A stretch of DNA of 64,000 nucleotides from Clostridia bacterium (GTDB lineage: Bacteria; Bacillota; Clostridia; Lachnospirales; Lachnospiraceae): assembly GCA_910575625.1 (NCBI GenBank), contig CAJTFD010000016.1, forward strand, positions 29,542 to 93,541, given 5' to 3'. Position 1 is the stretch's first letter, and each line of letters begins with the position of its first letter. Made by a program: the position numbers and the translations under genes. Below, one piece after another: positions 35,944 to 43,846 of this stretch. The notes under the pieces were generated by a model. The model had not been told where the DNA came from, did no database searches, and worked only from the letters and a program-made list of their open reading frames with translations.

Positions 35944-36014
35944 TGTGGATAATGTGGATAACTTGGTGTATAACTCCATTTCAGCGGGTTTGGGACAAGT
36001 TAAAATGTGGATAA
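35944..36014 (-). promoter_or_regulatory. cluster of three perfect DnaA boxes
   Basis: TGTGGATAA (TTATCCACA on the minus strand) occurs at 35944-35952, directly again at 35953-35961, and at 36006-36014, all in the same orientation. Near-matches TGTATAAAT and TGTATAACT flank the pair. The cluster lies between the 3' ends of cls and trxB, so it is not in a promoter region. It could bind DnaA away from the origin, like DnaA-titrating clusters in Bacillus. A 7-bp hairpin (GGGGGAT...ATCCCCC, 36030-36050) follows. Confidence 0.6.
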
Positions 36015-36088
36015 CTTCTTGGATGGGGAGGGGGATTTTCAACATCCCCCGACAAAGATCCGCAAAAAAACCCGGCATTTTGCATCAT

Positions 36089-37009
36089 TTACAAGATTTC
36101 CACATATTCCAGCACAGAAGTTACAGCGTTTGCCCCATCGGCCGCCGCCGTGACGATCTGCCGCAGTGTCTTCGTGCGGATATCTCCAACGGCGAAGATC
36201 CCGGGTGTGCTGGTCTTACAGTCCTCCCCCGCGATAAAATAACCGGCCCGGTCGGTGGCGGCGATCTGTTCCAATGCCTGGCTGTTGGGCTGTACGCCCA
36301 CGGCGATGAAGATCCCATCCACCGCCAGGCGGCTGCGGCTGTTCTTTTGGTTGTCGTAGACTTCCACATCGGTCACATGCTCATCCCCGGCGATCTCTTT
36401 TACCTCATGGTTCCAGAGCACTTCCACATTTTCCAGCCCCAGCAGCCTCTCCTGCAGGATCTTCGCGGCCCGCAGCTCATCCCGCCTGTGGATCAGATAG
36501 ACTTTTTTGCATATCCGGGCCAGGAAGATCCCATCTTCCACGGCGGCATCCCCGCCGCCCACGACGGCCACAGTCTTTCCCTTATAGAAAGCTCCGTCGC
36601 AGGTGGCGCAGTAGGAGACGCCCATGCCGGACAGTTCCTTTTCTCCCGGGACGTTTAAGAGACGGTGTCGGGTTCCCGTGGCGATGATCACGGCGCTTGC
36701 GTGGTACGTATCTTCTTCTGTCTCGATACAAAAATATTTTCCATCCGGGATGATCTTTGTGGCCTCTCCCTGCCGGATCGGCAACCCCAGCTGCCGCACG
36801 TGTCTTTCAAAAGCCGCGCTCATTTCACTGCCCGTCACCTGGGGCATCCCCGGGTAGTTGTCCACCTCGAAGGTATTGAGCATCTGTCCGCCTGTCACAT
36901 ATCCCTTCTCCAGGAGCAGGGTGTCCAGTCGCGCCCGCATGGCGTATATGCCCGCCGTGATGCCTGCGGGGCCGGATCCTAAGATCACAAGGTCGTATTT
37001 TTTCTCCAT
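36089..37009 (-). CDS. trxB: thioredoxin reductase
   Basis: A 306-residue flavoprotein that reduces thioredoxin with NADPH. FAD loop ILGSGPAGITAGIYA at residues 9-23, redox centre CATC at residues 134-137, NADP loop VVGGGDAAVEDG and the closing FAVGDIRTKTLRQIVTAAADGA. Full family length. The ribosome-binding site AAAGGA is about 11 bases upstream. No thioredoxin gene is adjacent. Confidence 0.94.
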   Translation of the reverse strand: MEKKYDLVILGSGPAGITAGIYAMRARLDTLLLEKGYVTGGQMLNTFEVDNYPGMPQVTGSEMSAAFERHVRQLGLPIRQGEATKIIPDGKYFCIETEEDTYHASAVIIATGTRHRLLNVPGEKELSGMGVSYCATCDGAFYKGKTVAVVGGGDAAVEDGIFLARICKKVYLIHRRDELRAAKILQERLLGLENVEVLWNHEVKEIAGDEHVTDVEVYDNQKNSRSRLAVDGIFIAVGVQPNSQALEQIAATDRAGYFIAGEDCKTSTPGIFAVGDIRTKTLRQIVTAAADGANAVTSVLEYVEIL

Positions 37010-37089
37010 GGCTGTACATTCCTTTCATGAATATGTGTCTTCTCCAATAAGATTATAGAAAGCTCGTAATACAATTAGGAGAGGATCCT

Positions 37090-38847
37090 ATGAAAAAAAA
37101 GAAAGGTCTCAAGTTCCTGGTCATCGCCCTCGGGCTGTGTGCCGTGCTCAGCTTAGGGCTGCTGGCTGGTTATGGTTCTGAACACTGGGCGTTCACGGAG
37201 GACGGACGATTTGACAAATTCGCAGATAACCTGTTCCAGCGGGAAGTCGCCGCCAACACCCTCAACCTGCACTACACCCTGGCCCATCCGGAGGAATACG
37301 GGATCACCGACTACGCCATCTCCCTGGGGGCCATGTCCGCCGCGCCGGATCCAAAGCAGTATGAAAAAATGGAAGCCTACATAGAAACCCTCAAGGGCTT
37401 TGACTACAAAAAACTCTCCTCCCAGAATCAGACCGCCCTCGACATGCTGCTGCTCTATTTCACCACAGAAAAGACCTCCAAACGATTCTATTACCTGGAG
37501 GAACCTCTGGGCGAGACGCTGGGCATCCAGGCGCAGCTGCCGGTCCTTTTGGCCGAGTACACGTTCTATGATAAACAGGATATCGCGGATTATCTGAAGC
37601 TTTTGGGGACCATTGATACATATTTTAAGGATATCCTGGACTTTGAGGAGGCCAAAGCAGAACAAGGCCTTTTCATGAGCGACCGCTCCCTGGAAGGTAT
37701 TATATCCCAATGCCAGGAATTTATCGCGGATCCAAAGGAGAATTTCCTCGCGGAGGTCTTTGAAGACAGGCTGGAAGAATTTTCACAGGAAAAAGAAGAA
37801 CTCTCTGAGAAAGAGATACAGAACTGCCGGGCAATCCACAGCCAGGTCATGGAAGAGCATGTGATCCCAGCCTACGAGATGCTGATCCAGGGTCTGGAAA
37901 AGTTAAAGGGCACGGGGTGCAATGAGAACGGGCTGAGACATTATGCCAACGGCCGGGCCTACTATCAATACCTCCTGCGCAGCCATGTGGGCGTCTATGC
38001 GACGGTAGAGGAGATCGAAAAACAACTGTACAGCCAGCTCATGGCGGATTACCAGGAACTGGGGGAGCTGCTGAAGGAGGATCCGACGCTGGTCACGGCC
38101 GTGTACAGCAATGATTTCACCCTGGATTCCCCACAGGATGCCCTGCAGACCCTGGAGAAAGCGTATACGGAACATTTCCCGGCCCTCACAGAGACTGACT
38201 ACCAGGTAAAATATGTCCATCCGTCCCTGGCGGAGTTTTTGAGCCCGGCCTTCTACCTGACCCCGCCCAAAGACACGCTGTCCCCGAACACGATCTACAT
38301 CAATCAGGCCAGCCAGACCTCGGATCTGGAGCTTTTTGCCACACTGGCCCACGAGGGATTCCCCGGGCACTTATACCAGTCCCTTTATTTTCAGAAAAAT
38401 GATCCGCCCTCGATCCGCAGCATCATAAGTTTTGGGGGATACATCGAGGGGTGGGCCACCTACATCGAGCCCTACGGCTACCAGTATGCCCCGGTGGATC
38501 CGAACCTCTCCCGGCTGCTCTGGCTGAACCGGTCGGTGAACCTGTGCATCTACTCCCTGCTGGATGTGGGCGTCCATTATTACGGATGGGACCTGTCCAA
38601 TGCCGCCCAGTATCTCAGGCCCTTCGGCATCACGGACAACAAGATCGTGCAGGAGATCTTCCAGGCGGTGGTGGAAGCGCCGGCCAATTATCTGCGGTAT
38701 TACCTGGGGGCATTGAATTTCAGACAGCTGCGCCAGCAGATGCAGGAAAAAGAGGGGGATCAGTTCGATATCCGCGGATTTCATCAGCGGGTCCTGGAGA
38801 TCGGGCCGGTGCAGTTCCCGGTGTTGAAAAAACATTTGGGGTTATAG
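37090..38847 (+). CDS. exported DUF885 family protein (probable metallopeptidase)
   Basis: A 585-residue protein. A signal peptide or anchor covers residues 8-27. The rest is a DUF885 domain: HEGFPGHLYQS near residue 422 is a zinc-binding HExxxxH-type motif, followed by YIEGWATYIEPYG with a second acidic ligand, and DVGVHYYGWD. DUF885 proteins are distant M32/M3-type peptidases; the substrate is unknown. GGAGAGG precedes ATG. The gene ends about 45 bases before a 239-bp element. Confidence 0.82.
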   Translation: MKKKKGLKFLVIALGLCAVLSLGLLAGYGSEHWAFTEDGRFDKFADNLFQREVAANTLNLHYTLAHPEEYGITDYAISLGAMSAAPDPKQYEKMEAYIETLKGFDYKKLSSQNQTALDMLLLYFTTEKTSKRFYYLEEPLGETLGIQAQLPVLLAEYTFYDKQDIADYLKLLGTIDTYFKDILDFEEAKAEQGLFMSDRSLEGIISQCQEFIADPKENFLAEVFEDRLEEFSQEKEELSEKEIQNCRAIHSQVMEEHVIPAYEMLIQGLEKLKGTGCNENGLRHYANGRAYYQYLLRSHVGVYATVEEIEKQLYSQLMADYQELGELLKEDPTLVTAVYSNDFTLDSPQDALQTLEKAYTEHFPALTETDYQVKYVHPSLAEFLSPAFYLTPPKDTLSPNTIYINQASQTSDLELFATLAHEGFPGHLYQSLYFQKNDPPSIRSIISFGGYIEGWATYIEPYGYQYAPVDPNLSRLLWLNRSVNLCIYSLLDVGVHYYGWDLSNAAQYLRPFGITDNKIVQEIFQAVVEAPANYLRYYLGALNFRQLRQQMQEKEGDQFDIRGFHQRVLEIGPVQFPVLKKHLGL

Positions 38848-38892
38848 ACAGATTACGACTATCTTCTTTGGACAGCATCTGCTATAATACTA

Positions 38893-39131
38893 GAGTGTGT
38901 CTCAGACTGTAGATAAAGTGTCGTTTGGTCATGGGTGCTCGAAGGGCTGTGCCCTCGAACTGGAATCAAGTAGACGGAATTTATTTCCGGCTACTTGCAA
39001 AAAGCCCGATCTGTAGGGGCTTTAGCCCTTGTGCGAGCAGATCGGGCTTTTATCCTCCAGTATTAAAATTTATGGCGTAAGCCATGAATTTTACCAGAGT
39101 GGCGACTTTGTCGACACTCTGAGACACACTC
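38893..39131 (+). mobile_element. 239-bp TA-associated miniature element made of hairpins (element D)
   Basis: Ends are GAGTGTGTCTCAGA and TCTGAGACACACTC, perfect over 14 bases and extending to about 27 with mismatches; TA precedes the left end and CA follows the right. Inside are four hairpins in a row: 38939-38958, 38967-38997 (13-bp arms), 39000-39051 (AAAAGCCCGATCTG / CAGATCGGGCTTTT) and 39064-39093 (TAAAATTTATGGC / GCCATGAATTTTA). The outer ten bases match the 160-bp family, the inside does not. A -10-like TATAAT (38883-38888) lies just before the left end. Confidence 0.75.
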
Positions 39132-39133
39132 CA

Positions 39134-39185
39134 GAGTGTGTCTTAAAGATCATCCGTGCATATAAAGTATTTTTAAGACACATTC
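39134..39185 (+). mobile_element. 52-bp minimal element (element E)
   Basis: Ends GAGTGTGTCTTAAA and TTTAAGACACATTC (13 of 14 match as inverted repeats), with about 24 bases between. It abuts element D with two bases between and ends about 35 bases before the capA start. It looks like an internal-deletion derivative that kept only the ends. Confidence 0.6.
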
Positions 39186-39219
39186 TTAAGAAAATGTTGA
39201 GAGAGAAGGTGATAGCGCC

Positions 39220-40797
39220 ATGAAACGGAATAATATACCTCTGGAGATCATAGAAGAAAACAGGGCAAAGATCAGCTTGGCCCTCTCCCTTGTGACCCTG
39301 CTCCTGCTCTGCGTGATCATCACCCAGGTGGATAAGGCGTTCGTCTCTGCGGATCGAAACGCCGCGTCCATTTCCGGACAGGAGGATCAAAACCAGGAGG
39401 GGGACGTGGAGACGGTCACTTCTTCGGTACGGATCTTAGCTGCGGGAAATAATATATTTGACGAGAACATCCTCTCCGCCGGACAGGCAGATGAGGCAGC
39501 CTGGAATTACGATCAGGTGTACAGCCTGATCAAAGATCAGATCAGCCAGGCGGATCTGTCCATCGTCTCCCAGGAGTCCGCGTTTACCTCCGAGCACAGC
39601 CTGGTCAGCGGGGGGCCGGTCTACTCCACCCCGGTGGAGGTGGCCAGCGCGCTGGTCAACGCTGGGTTTGACATCATCGCGGGCGCAACGGAGCACGCGG
39701 ATGATTTTGGCTCCGAGCATCTGGCAAACAGTCTGGCGTTCTGGCAGTCCACCTATCCGGACACGGCGCTGCTGGGCCTGCACAGTTCCCAGGAGGAGGC
39801 GGCCAACATCCGCGTGGTGGAGCAAAATGGTATCCGGATCGCGCTGCTCAATTATTCTTTTGGTTCCAGCAGCGATTCCATCAAGATGGACGCGCCGTTC
39901 ATGGTAGATTACCTGGAGCGGGAGAAGGTCGCGAGCGCGATCGCCCAGGCAAAGAGCGTCAGTGACTGCATTATATTCCTGGCCCATTGGGGGACTGTGG
40001 ACAGCGCTGTCCCCACCGAATACCAGAACCAGTGGGCGCAGTTTTTGCTGCAGCAGGGGGTCAAAGTCGTGGTCGGTTCCCATCCGTACGTCCTCCAGCC
40101 CTGCCAGATCCTCACGGATGGGGCCGGGAACGAGATGTTGGTCTATTATTCCCTGGGGAACCTGGTCTCCGGCGCGCAGTCGGTCCCGGAACTTCTGGGC
40201 GGGCTGGCGGGATTTACCCTGGAAAAGACGGTCACGGGTGACCAGACCACGGTGCGGATCGCCGACAACTCCCTCACGCCGGTGGTCATGCACTACTCAG
40301 CAAATCTGAATATATGTAATGTATACCCTCTGTCCGCCTATACAGATGACCTGGCCCGGGGTCATGGCATCAATTCGGTGGACGCCTATGCGGAGGCGAC
40401 GATGAGCGTGGCCGCCTTCCAGGAACTGTTCAACTATATCATGCGTCTCTCAGTGGACGTATCCCAGAATGTAAATCTTCTGGACTACACGTTCAATCCG
40501 GATACGACCCTGACAGGCCCGGACGGGAGCATCCTCTATCCGGGGGAGATCGCGGCGGCCAACGCGGCGGAAGGATCTCTGGATACGCTCGTCCAGGTGA
40601 TGATCGATGCATCTGCGGCCAATACATCTGCCGATGAGGGCCAGGACATGGGTGTGGATCAAGGCATGGACGCGGATGCGTATATGGACTCGGGCATGGA
40701 TACGGATACATATACGGACATAGGCATGGGCGGGGATCTGTATATGGATATGAGTATGGACATGGACCCGTATACAGCTATGTTACAGGCCGAATAG
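39220..40797 (+). CDS. CapA/PgsA-like metallophosphatase-fold protein
   Basis: A 525-residue membrane-anchored protein (membrane segment residues 23-43). The CapA domain spans 70-370: ILAAGNNIFD, IVSQESAF, NAGFDIIAGATEHADD, FLAHWGTVDS, VVVGSHPYVLQPCQ and LVYYSLGNLVSG. CapA/PgsA proteins take part in poly-gamma-glutamate or capsule export. No capB/capC genes are near. The last 50 residues are an unusual Met/Asp/Tyr-rich tail (YMDSGMDTDTYTDIGMGG). AGAAGGTGAT precedes the start; its 3' end overlaps tatD by 15 bases. Confidence 0.82.
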   Translation: MKRNNIPLEIIEENRAKISLALSLVTLLLLCVIITQVDKAFVSADRNAASISGQEDQNQEGDVETVTSSVRILAAGNNIFDENILSAGQADEAAWNYDQVYSLIKDQISQADLSIVSQESAFTSEHSLVSGGPVYSTPVEVASALVNAGFDIIAGATEHADDFGSEHLANSLAFWQSTYPDTALLGLHSSQEEAANIRVVEQNGIRIALLNYSFGSSSDSIKMDAPFMVDYLEREKVASAIAQAKSVSDCIIFLAHWGTVDSAVPTEYQNQWAQFLLQQGVKVVVGSHPYVLQPCQILTDGAGNEMLVYYSLGNLVSGAQSVPELLGGLAGFTLEKTVTGDQTTVRIADNSLTPVVMHYSANLNICNVYPLSAYTDDLARGHGINSVDAYAEATMSVAAFQELFNYIMRLSVDVSQNVNLLDYTFNPDTTLTGPDGSILYPGEIAAANAAEGSLDTLVQVMIDASAANTSADEGQDMGVDQGMDADAYMDSGMDTDTYTDIGMGGDLYMDMSMDMDPYTAMLQAE

Positions 40798-41550
40798 CTT
40801 CCGGGCATTGTTTTCCGTTATGTCCACCACCTGGTCATAGGTGATGCCCTTGATGTTCGCCAATTCCTTGGCGATGTAGGGCAGGTTCAGGGAGGAATTG
40901 CGTTTTCCCCGGTTGGGGACCGGAGAGAGGTAGGGGCTGTCTGTCTCCAGGAGGATCTGTTCCAAGGGGGCATAGGCGGCCACCTCCTTGAGTTTCTTCC
41001 CATTGGGGAAGGTGAGCACGCCGCCGATGCCCAGATACAGTCCCATATCGAGATATTCCCGCGCGATCTCCACAGAGTAGGAGAAACAGTGGATCACGCC
41101 TCCGTACATATCCCCGGCCCGCAGTTCCTTCATGGTGCGCAGGGTATCCTCAGCCGCATCCCTGCTGTGGATGATGAAGGGTTTCTTTTCCTGGCGCGCG
41201 ATCTCCATCTGTGCGCAGAACCACTTTTTCTGGGTATCGTGGCTCTCCGTATCCCAATGGTAATCCAGTCCGATCTCACCGATGGCCACAGCCTTCGGAT
41301 GGCGCGAGAGTGTCTGGATCTTCTCCAGCACCTGTGCGTCCATACTGCCCACCTCATCCGGATGGACGCCGATGGCTCCATACACGAAAGGATACTGCTC
41401 CATCAGCCGCACCGTATCATCCAGGCCGTCAACGGCCGCGCACACATTCACCACCGTCCCGATCCCACGCTCCCGCAGAGAACCTAAAAGCTCCTCCCGG
41501 TCCCCGTCAAAAGCCTCGTCGTCATAATGCGCATGACTCTCAAATATCAT
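40783..41550 (-). CDS. tatD: TatD family metal-dependent hydrolase
   Basis: A 255-residue TIM-barrel hydrolase with metal ligands in FESHAHYDDEAFD, AIGEIGLDYHWD, IIHSRDA, GVIHCFS and ILLETDSPYLSP. TatD enzymes are DNA 3'-5' exonucleases and D-aminoacyl-tRNA-related hydrolases; the physiological target is unclear. AAAGGGGA precedes ATG 41550. The full family length is present. Confidence 0.92.
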   Translation of the reverse strand: MIFESHAHYDDEAFDGDREELLGSLRERGIGTVVNVCAAVDGLDDTVRLMEQYPFVYGAIGVHPDEVGSMDAQVLEKIQTLSRHPKAVAIGEIGLDYHWDTESHDTQKKWFCAQMEIARQEKKPFIIHSRDAAEDTLRTMKELRAGDMYGGVIHCFSYSVEIAREYLDMGLYLGIGGVLTFPNGKKLKEVAAYAPLEQILLETDSPYLSPVPNRGKRNSSLNLPYIAKELANIKGITYDQVVDITENNARKLFGL

Positions 41551-41631
41551 GATATCAAAATCCCCTTTCTATAAAAAATAAAAACCATAGGTGATCGCGA
41601 AGTGTTTGTCACCGCGAGTCTGGACAAGCTA

Positions 41632-41668
41632 TAAAAACCGTCCAGCAGCCACACAGCCACTGGACGGG
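41632..41668 (-). terminator. terminator of the 41678-42118 gene
   Basis: On the minus strand CCGTCCAG pairs with CTGGACGG around a 14-base loop and is followed by TTTTTAT. Confidence 0.75.
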
Positions 41669-41677
41669 AGCAACGCC

Positions 41678-42118
41678 TCATTTAGATTTCCCAAATCTGG
41701 ATAAGAATCCCTTCTTCTTGACGGGCGTCTCCAACGGTCCCCGCACGCCCCGCACGCCCACGATGTAGATCCCGCTGATCTCTGCTTTCACTTCCTTCTT
41801 GACAGGGATCAGATCGAAGATCTTCTCGTCGCTGACCAAGGTCATGATCCGCGGGCCCACTTTCGCCTTGACCACAGGAAGCTTCATCCTGCGCATCATC
41901 TTCGGCGTCTGTTCGATCACCATCTGGGGCAGGCCGGTCTCTTTTAAGGGCATCCGTTTTTTATCGATGATCAGCATAGAAACTGTCTGTTTGGCAGCTT
42001 CTATCTGAGCCTGCTGCGCCTCCTGTTTTTTCTGGGCTTTTTTCCCAAGGAAATACAGGACAGCCAGCACGATGACGAGAATGACCAAAATGATCAGCAA
42101 TACCATCCAAAGCTTCAT
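41678..42118 (-). CDS. small membrane-anchored protein of unknown function
   Basis: A 146-residue protein with one N-terminal membrane segment (residues 4-24) and a basic, soluble C-terminal part with KETGLPQMVIEQTPKMMRR, VSDEKIFDLIPV and a Lys/Arg-rich tail. Similar short proteins occur in Lachnospiraceae, but I know no function. The topology suggests a cytoplasmic domain held at the membrane. AAAGGAGGAAAAAG precedes the start. Confidence 0.65.
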   Translation of the reverse strand: MKLWMVLLIILVILVIVLAVLYFLGKKAQKKQEAQQAQIEAAKQTVSMLIIDKKRMPLKETGLPQMVIEQTPKMMRRMKLPVVKAKVGPRIMTLVSDEKIFDLIPVKKEVKAEISGIYIVGVRGVRGPLETPVKKKGFLSRFGKSK

Positions 42119-42188
42119 CTTTTTCCTCCTTTAACCCGGATATTCTTGTCCATTCTAGCATTATTTCCTTTAAAAGGCAAATAGAAAG

Positions 42189-42216
42189 TTGAAAAAGCCC
42201 GGATCTATGCTATAAT
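42189..42216 (+). promoter_or_regulatory. probable promoter of the deacetylase genes
   Basis: TTGAAA (42189-42194) and TATAAT (42211-42216) with a 16-base spacer, leaving a leader of about 125 bases before ATG 42347. Confidence 0.6.
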
Positions 42217-42346
42217 ATGATGTAACCGTTCGATATTTTATATTATAGGACAGTTTACAGGAGAAGATGAAGTATGTGTGTGATACATAAAAATATGGAT
42301 CACTCGCATACCATAAACAGAAGATCATTAAAGGAGATAAGATTGG

Positions 42347-43813
42347 ATGGATCAAAAAGAGCGGCCTGTCAGTTATGATGAACAGAGAAGGCGCAAGTCG
42401 GCCATCCAGCGTGAACGACGGGAAGCACAGGTGCGCAGGAACAGGCGGATCCTGGGAGGGGTCCTGGCCGTGGTGGTCTTGGCGACGGCTGCGGTCAGCG
42501 CTTACTCCGTGATAGGGGAGAAGGTCGGACGCAGAAAGAGTGCGTCACAGCCGGCTCATAAGCAAGCCTCCGCGCATATTGAGGAGACATCGGGTAAAGA
42601 AAAGACAGAGGAGAAGCCCGCCAGCCCTTTGGATGAGGCGGACAGGCTGGCAGCCATGTACGACTACGATGAGGCCATCGCCCTGCTCGAGGGGCAGGCG
42701 GATTACCAGGAGAACAGCGAGATGCAGCAGAGGGTGGCGCAGTACCGGACCACCAAGGATTCCTGCGTGGCCTGGCCGATCGACCAAGTGACCCATGTCT
42801 TTTACCACACGCTGATCGTGGATCCGTCCCGGTCATTTGACGGGGACAGCAAGGAAGCCGGATATGACCAGGTCATGACGACCATCGGGGAATTTAACGC
42901 GATCACCCAGTCTATGTATGACAGAGGATTTGTCATGGTGAGCTTAAAGGACATGGCTGCCGTGACCGTGGATGAGGCGGGCAACCATGTGATGCAGCAG
43001 GGGGAGATCCTGCTCCCGCCGGGGAAACAGCCCTTCGTGCTCTCCCAGGACGATGTGAGTTATTACCATTACATGGAGGGGGACGGCTACGCGCGCAAGC
43101 TGGTGCTGGATGAGACCGGCTCGGTGAAAAATGAGTACGTGGAAGCGGACGGCACAGTCAAAGTGGGGGATTACGACATGGTGCCGCTGATCGATACGTT
43201 TGTGGATGAACACCCGGATTTTTCCTACCGGGGGGCGAAGGGCATCGTGGCTCTGACCGGGTACAACGGCGTGCTGGGTTATTTTACGGACATCGCCTAT
43301 AAGACCCGGGAGGATCTGGATGAGAACCAGATCAAGTACCTGCAGGAGAACCCGGATTTCGATTACGACGAACAGGTGGCCCAGGCCAGGGAGGTGGCCC
43401 AGGCCATGCACGCCGACGGCTGGGAGTTTGCCAGCCACACTTGGGGGCATATCAATGTGGGGGAGTGCTCCCTGGAACGTCTTCAGACGGATACCCAGAA
43501 ATGGATGGACTATGTAAAACCCATCGTGGAGCCGGTGGATACGATCATCTTCGCCTTCGGGTCTGACATCTGCGGTGTGGAGGATTATGCGGGGGAAAAA
43601 TTCGATTACCTGAAGAGCCAGGGGTTTGATTATTACTGTAACGTGGATTCCAGTCAGTATTGGGTGCAGCTGAGGGATACATACCTGCGGATGGGGCGCA
43701 GGAATCTGGACGGATACCGGATGTATTATAACCCGGAGCTTCTGTCCGACCTCTTTGACGCTAAGGCGGTCTTCGATAAGACCAGGCCGGTGCCGGTGCC
43801 GCCCATGTCCTGA
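42347..43813 (+). CDS. membrane-anchored polysaccharide deacetylase, paralogue 1
   Basis: A 488-residue protein with a cytoplasmic basic head, one membrane segment (residues 36-55), a Lys/Glu/Ala-rich linker with a TPR-like stretch (LAAMYDYDEAIALLEGQ) and a C-terminal NodB/CE4-type domain. The metal-binding Asp pair is in LSQDDVSYYHY, and the HxxxH motif in FASHTWGHINVGE. CE4 enzymes remove N- or O-acetyl groups from wall glycans. The next gene is a paralogue with the same layout. AAAGGAG precedes ATG. Confidence 0.85.
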   Translation: MDQKERPVSYDEQRRRKSAIQRERREAQVRRNRRILGGVLAVVVLATAAVSAYSVIGEKVGRRKSASQPAHKQASAHIEETSGKEKTEEKPASPLDEADRLAAMYDYDEAIALLEGQADYQENSEMQQRVAQYRTTKDSCVAWPIDQVTHVFYHTLIVDPSRSFDGDSKEAGYDQVMTTIGEFNAITQSMYDRGFVMVSLKDMAAVTVDEAGNHVMQQGEILLPPGKQPFVLSQDDVSYYHYMEGDGYARKLVLDETGSVKNEYVEADGTVKVGDYDMVPLIDTFVDEHPDFSYRGAKGIVALTGYNGVLGYFTDIAYKTREDLDENQIKYLQENPDFDYDEQVAQAREVAQAMHADGWEFASHTWGHINVGECSLERLQTDTQKWMDYVKPIVEPVDTIIFAFGSDICGVEDYAGEKFDYLKSQGFDYYCNVDSSQYWVQLRDTYLRMGRRNLDGYRMYYNPELLSDLFDAKAVFDKTRPVPVPPMS

Positions 43814-43846
43814 TGGATGAAAAAGGGGAAAAGGGGAGAATATACA

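Noticed and set aside
35944..36050. Replication origin (oriC)
   Set aside because: Perfect DnaA boxes are present, but there is no dnaA or dnaN, no AT-rich unwinding stretch, and the gap is small and between gene 3' ends.
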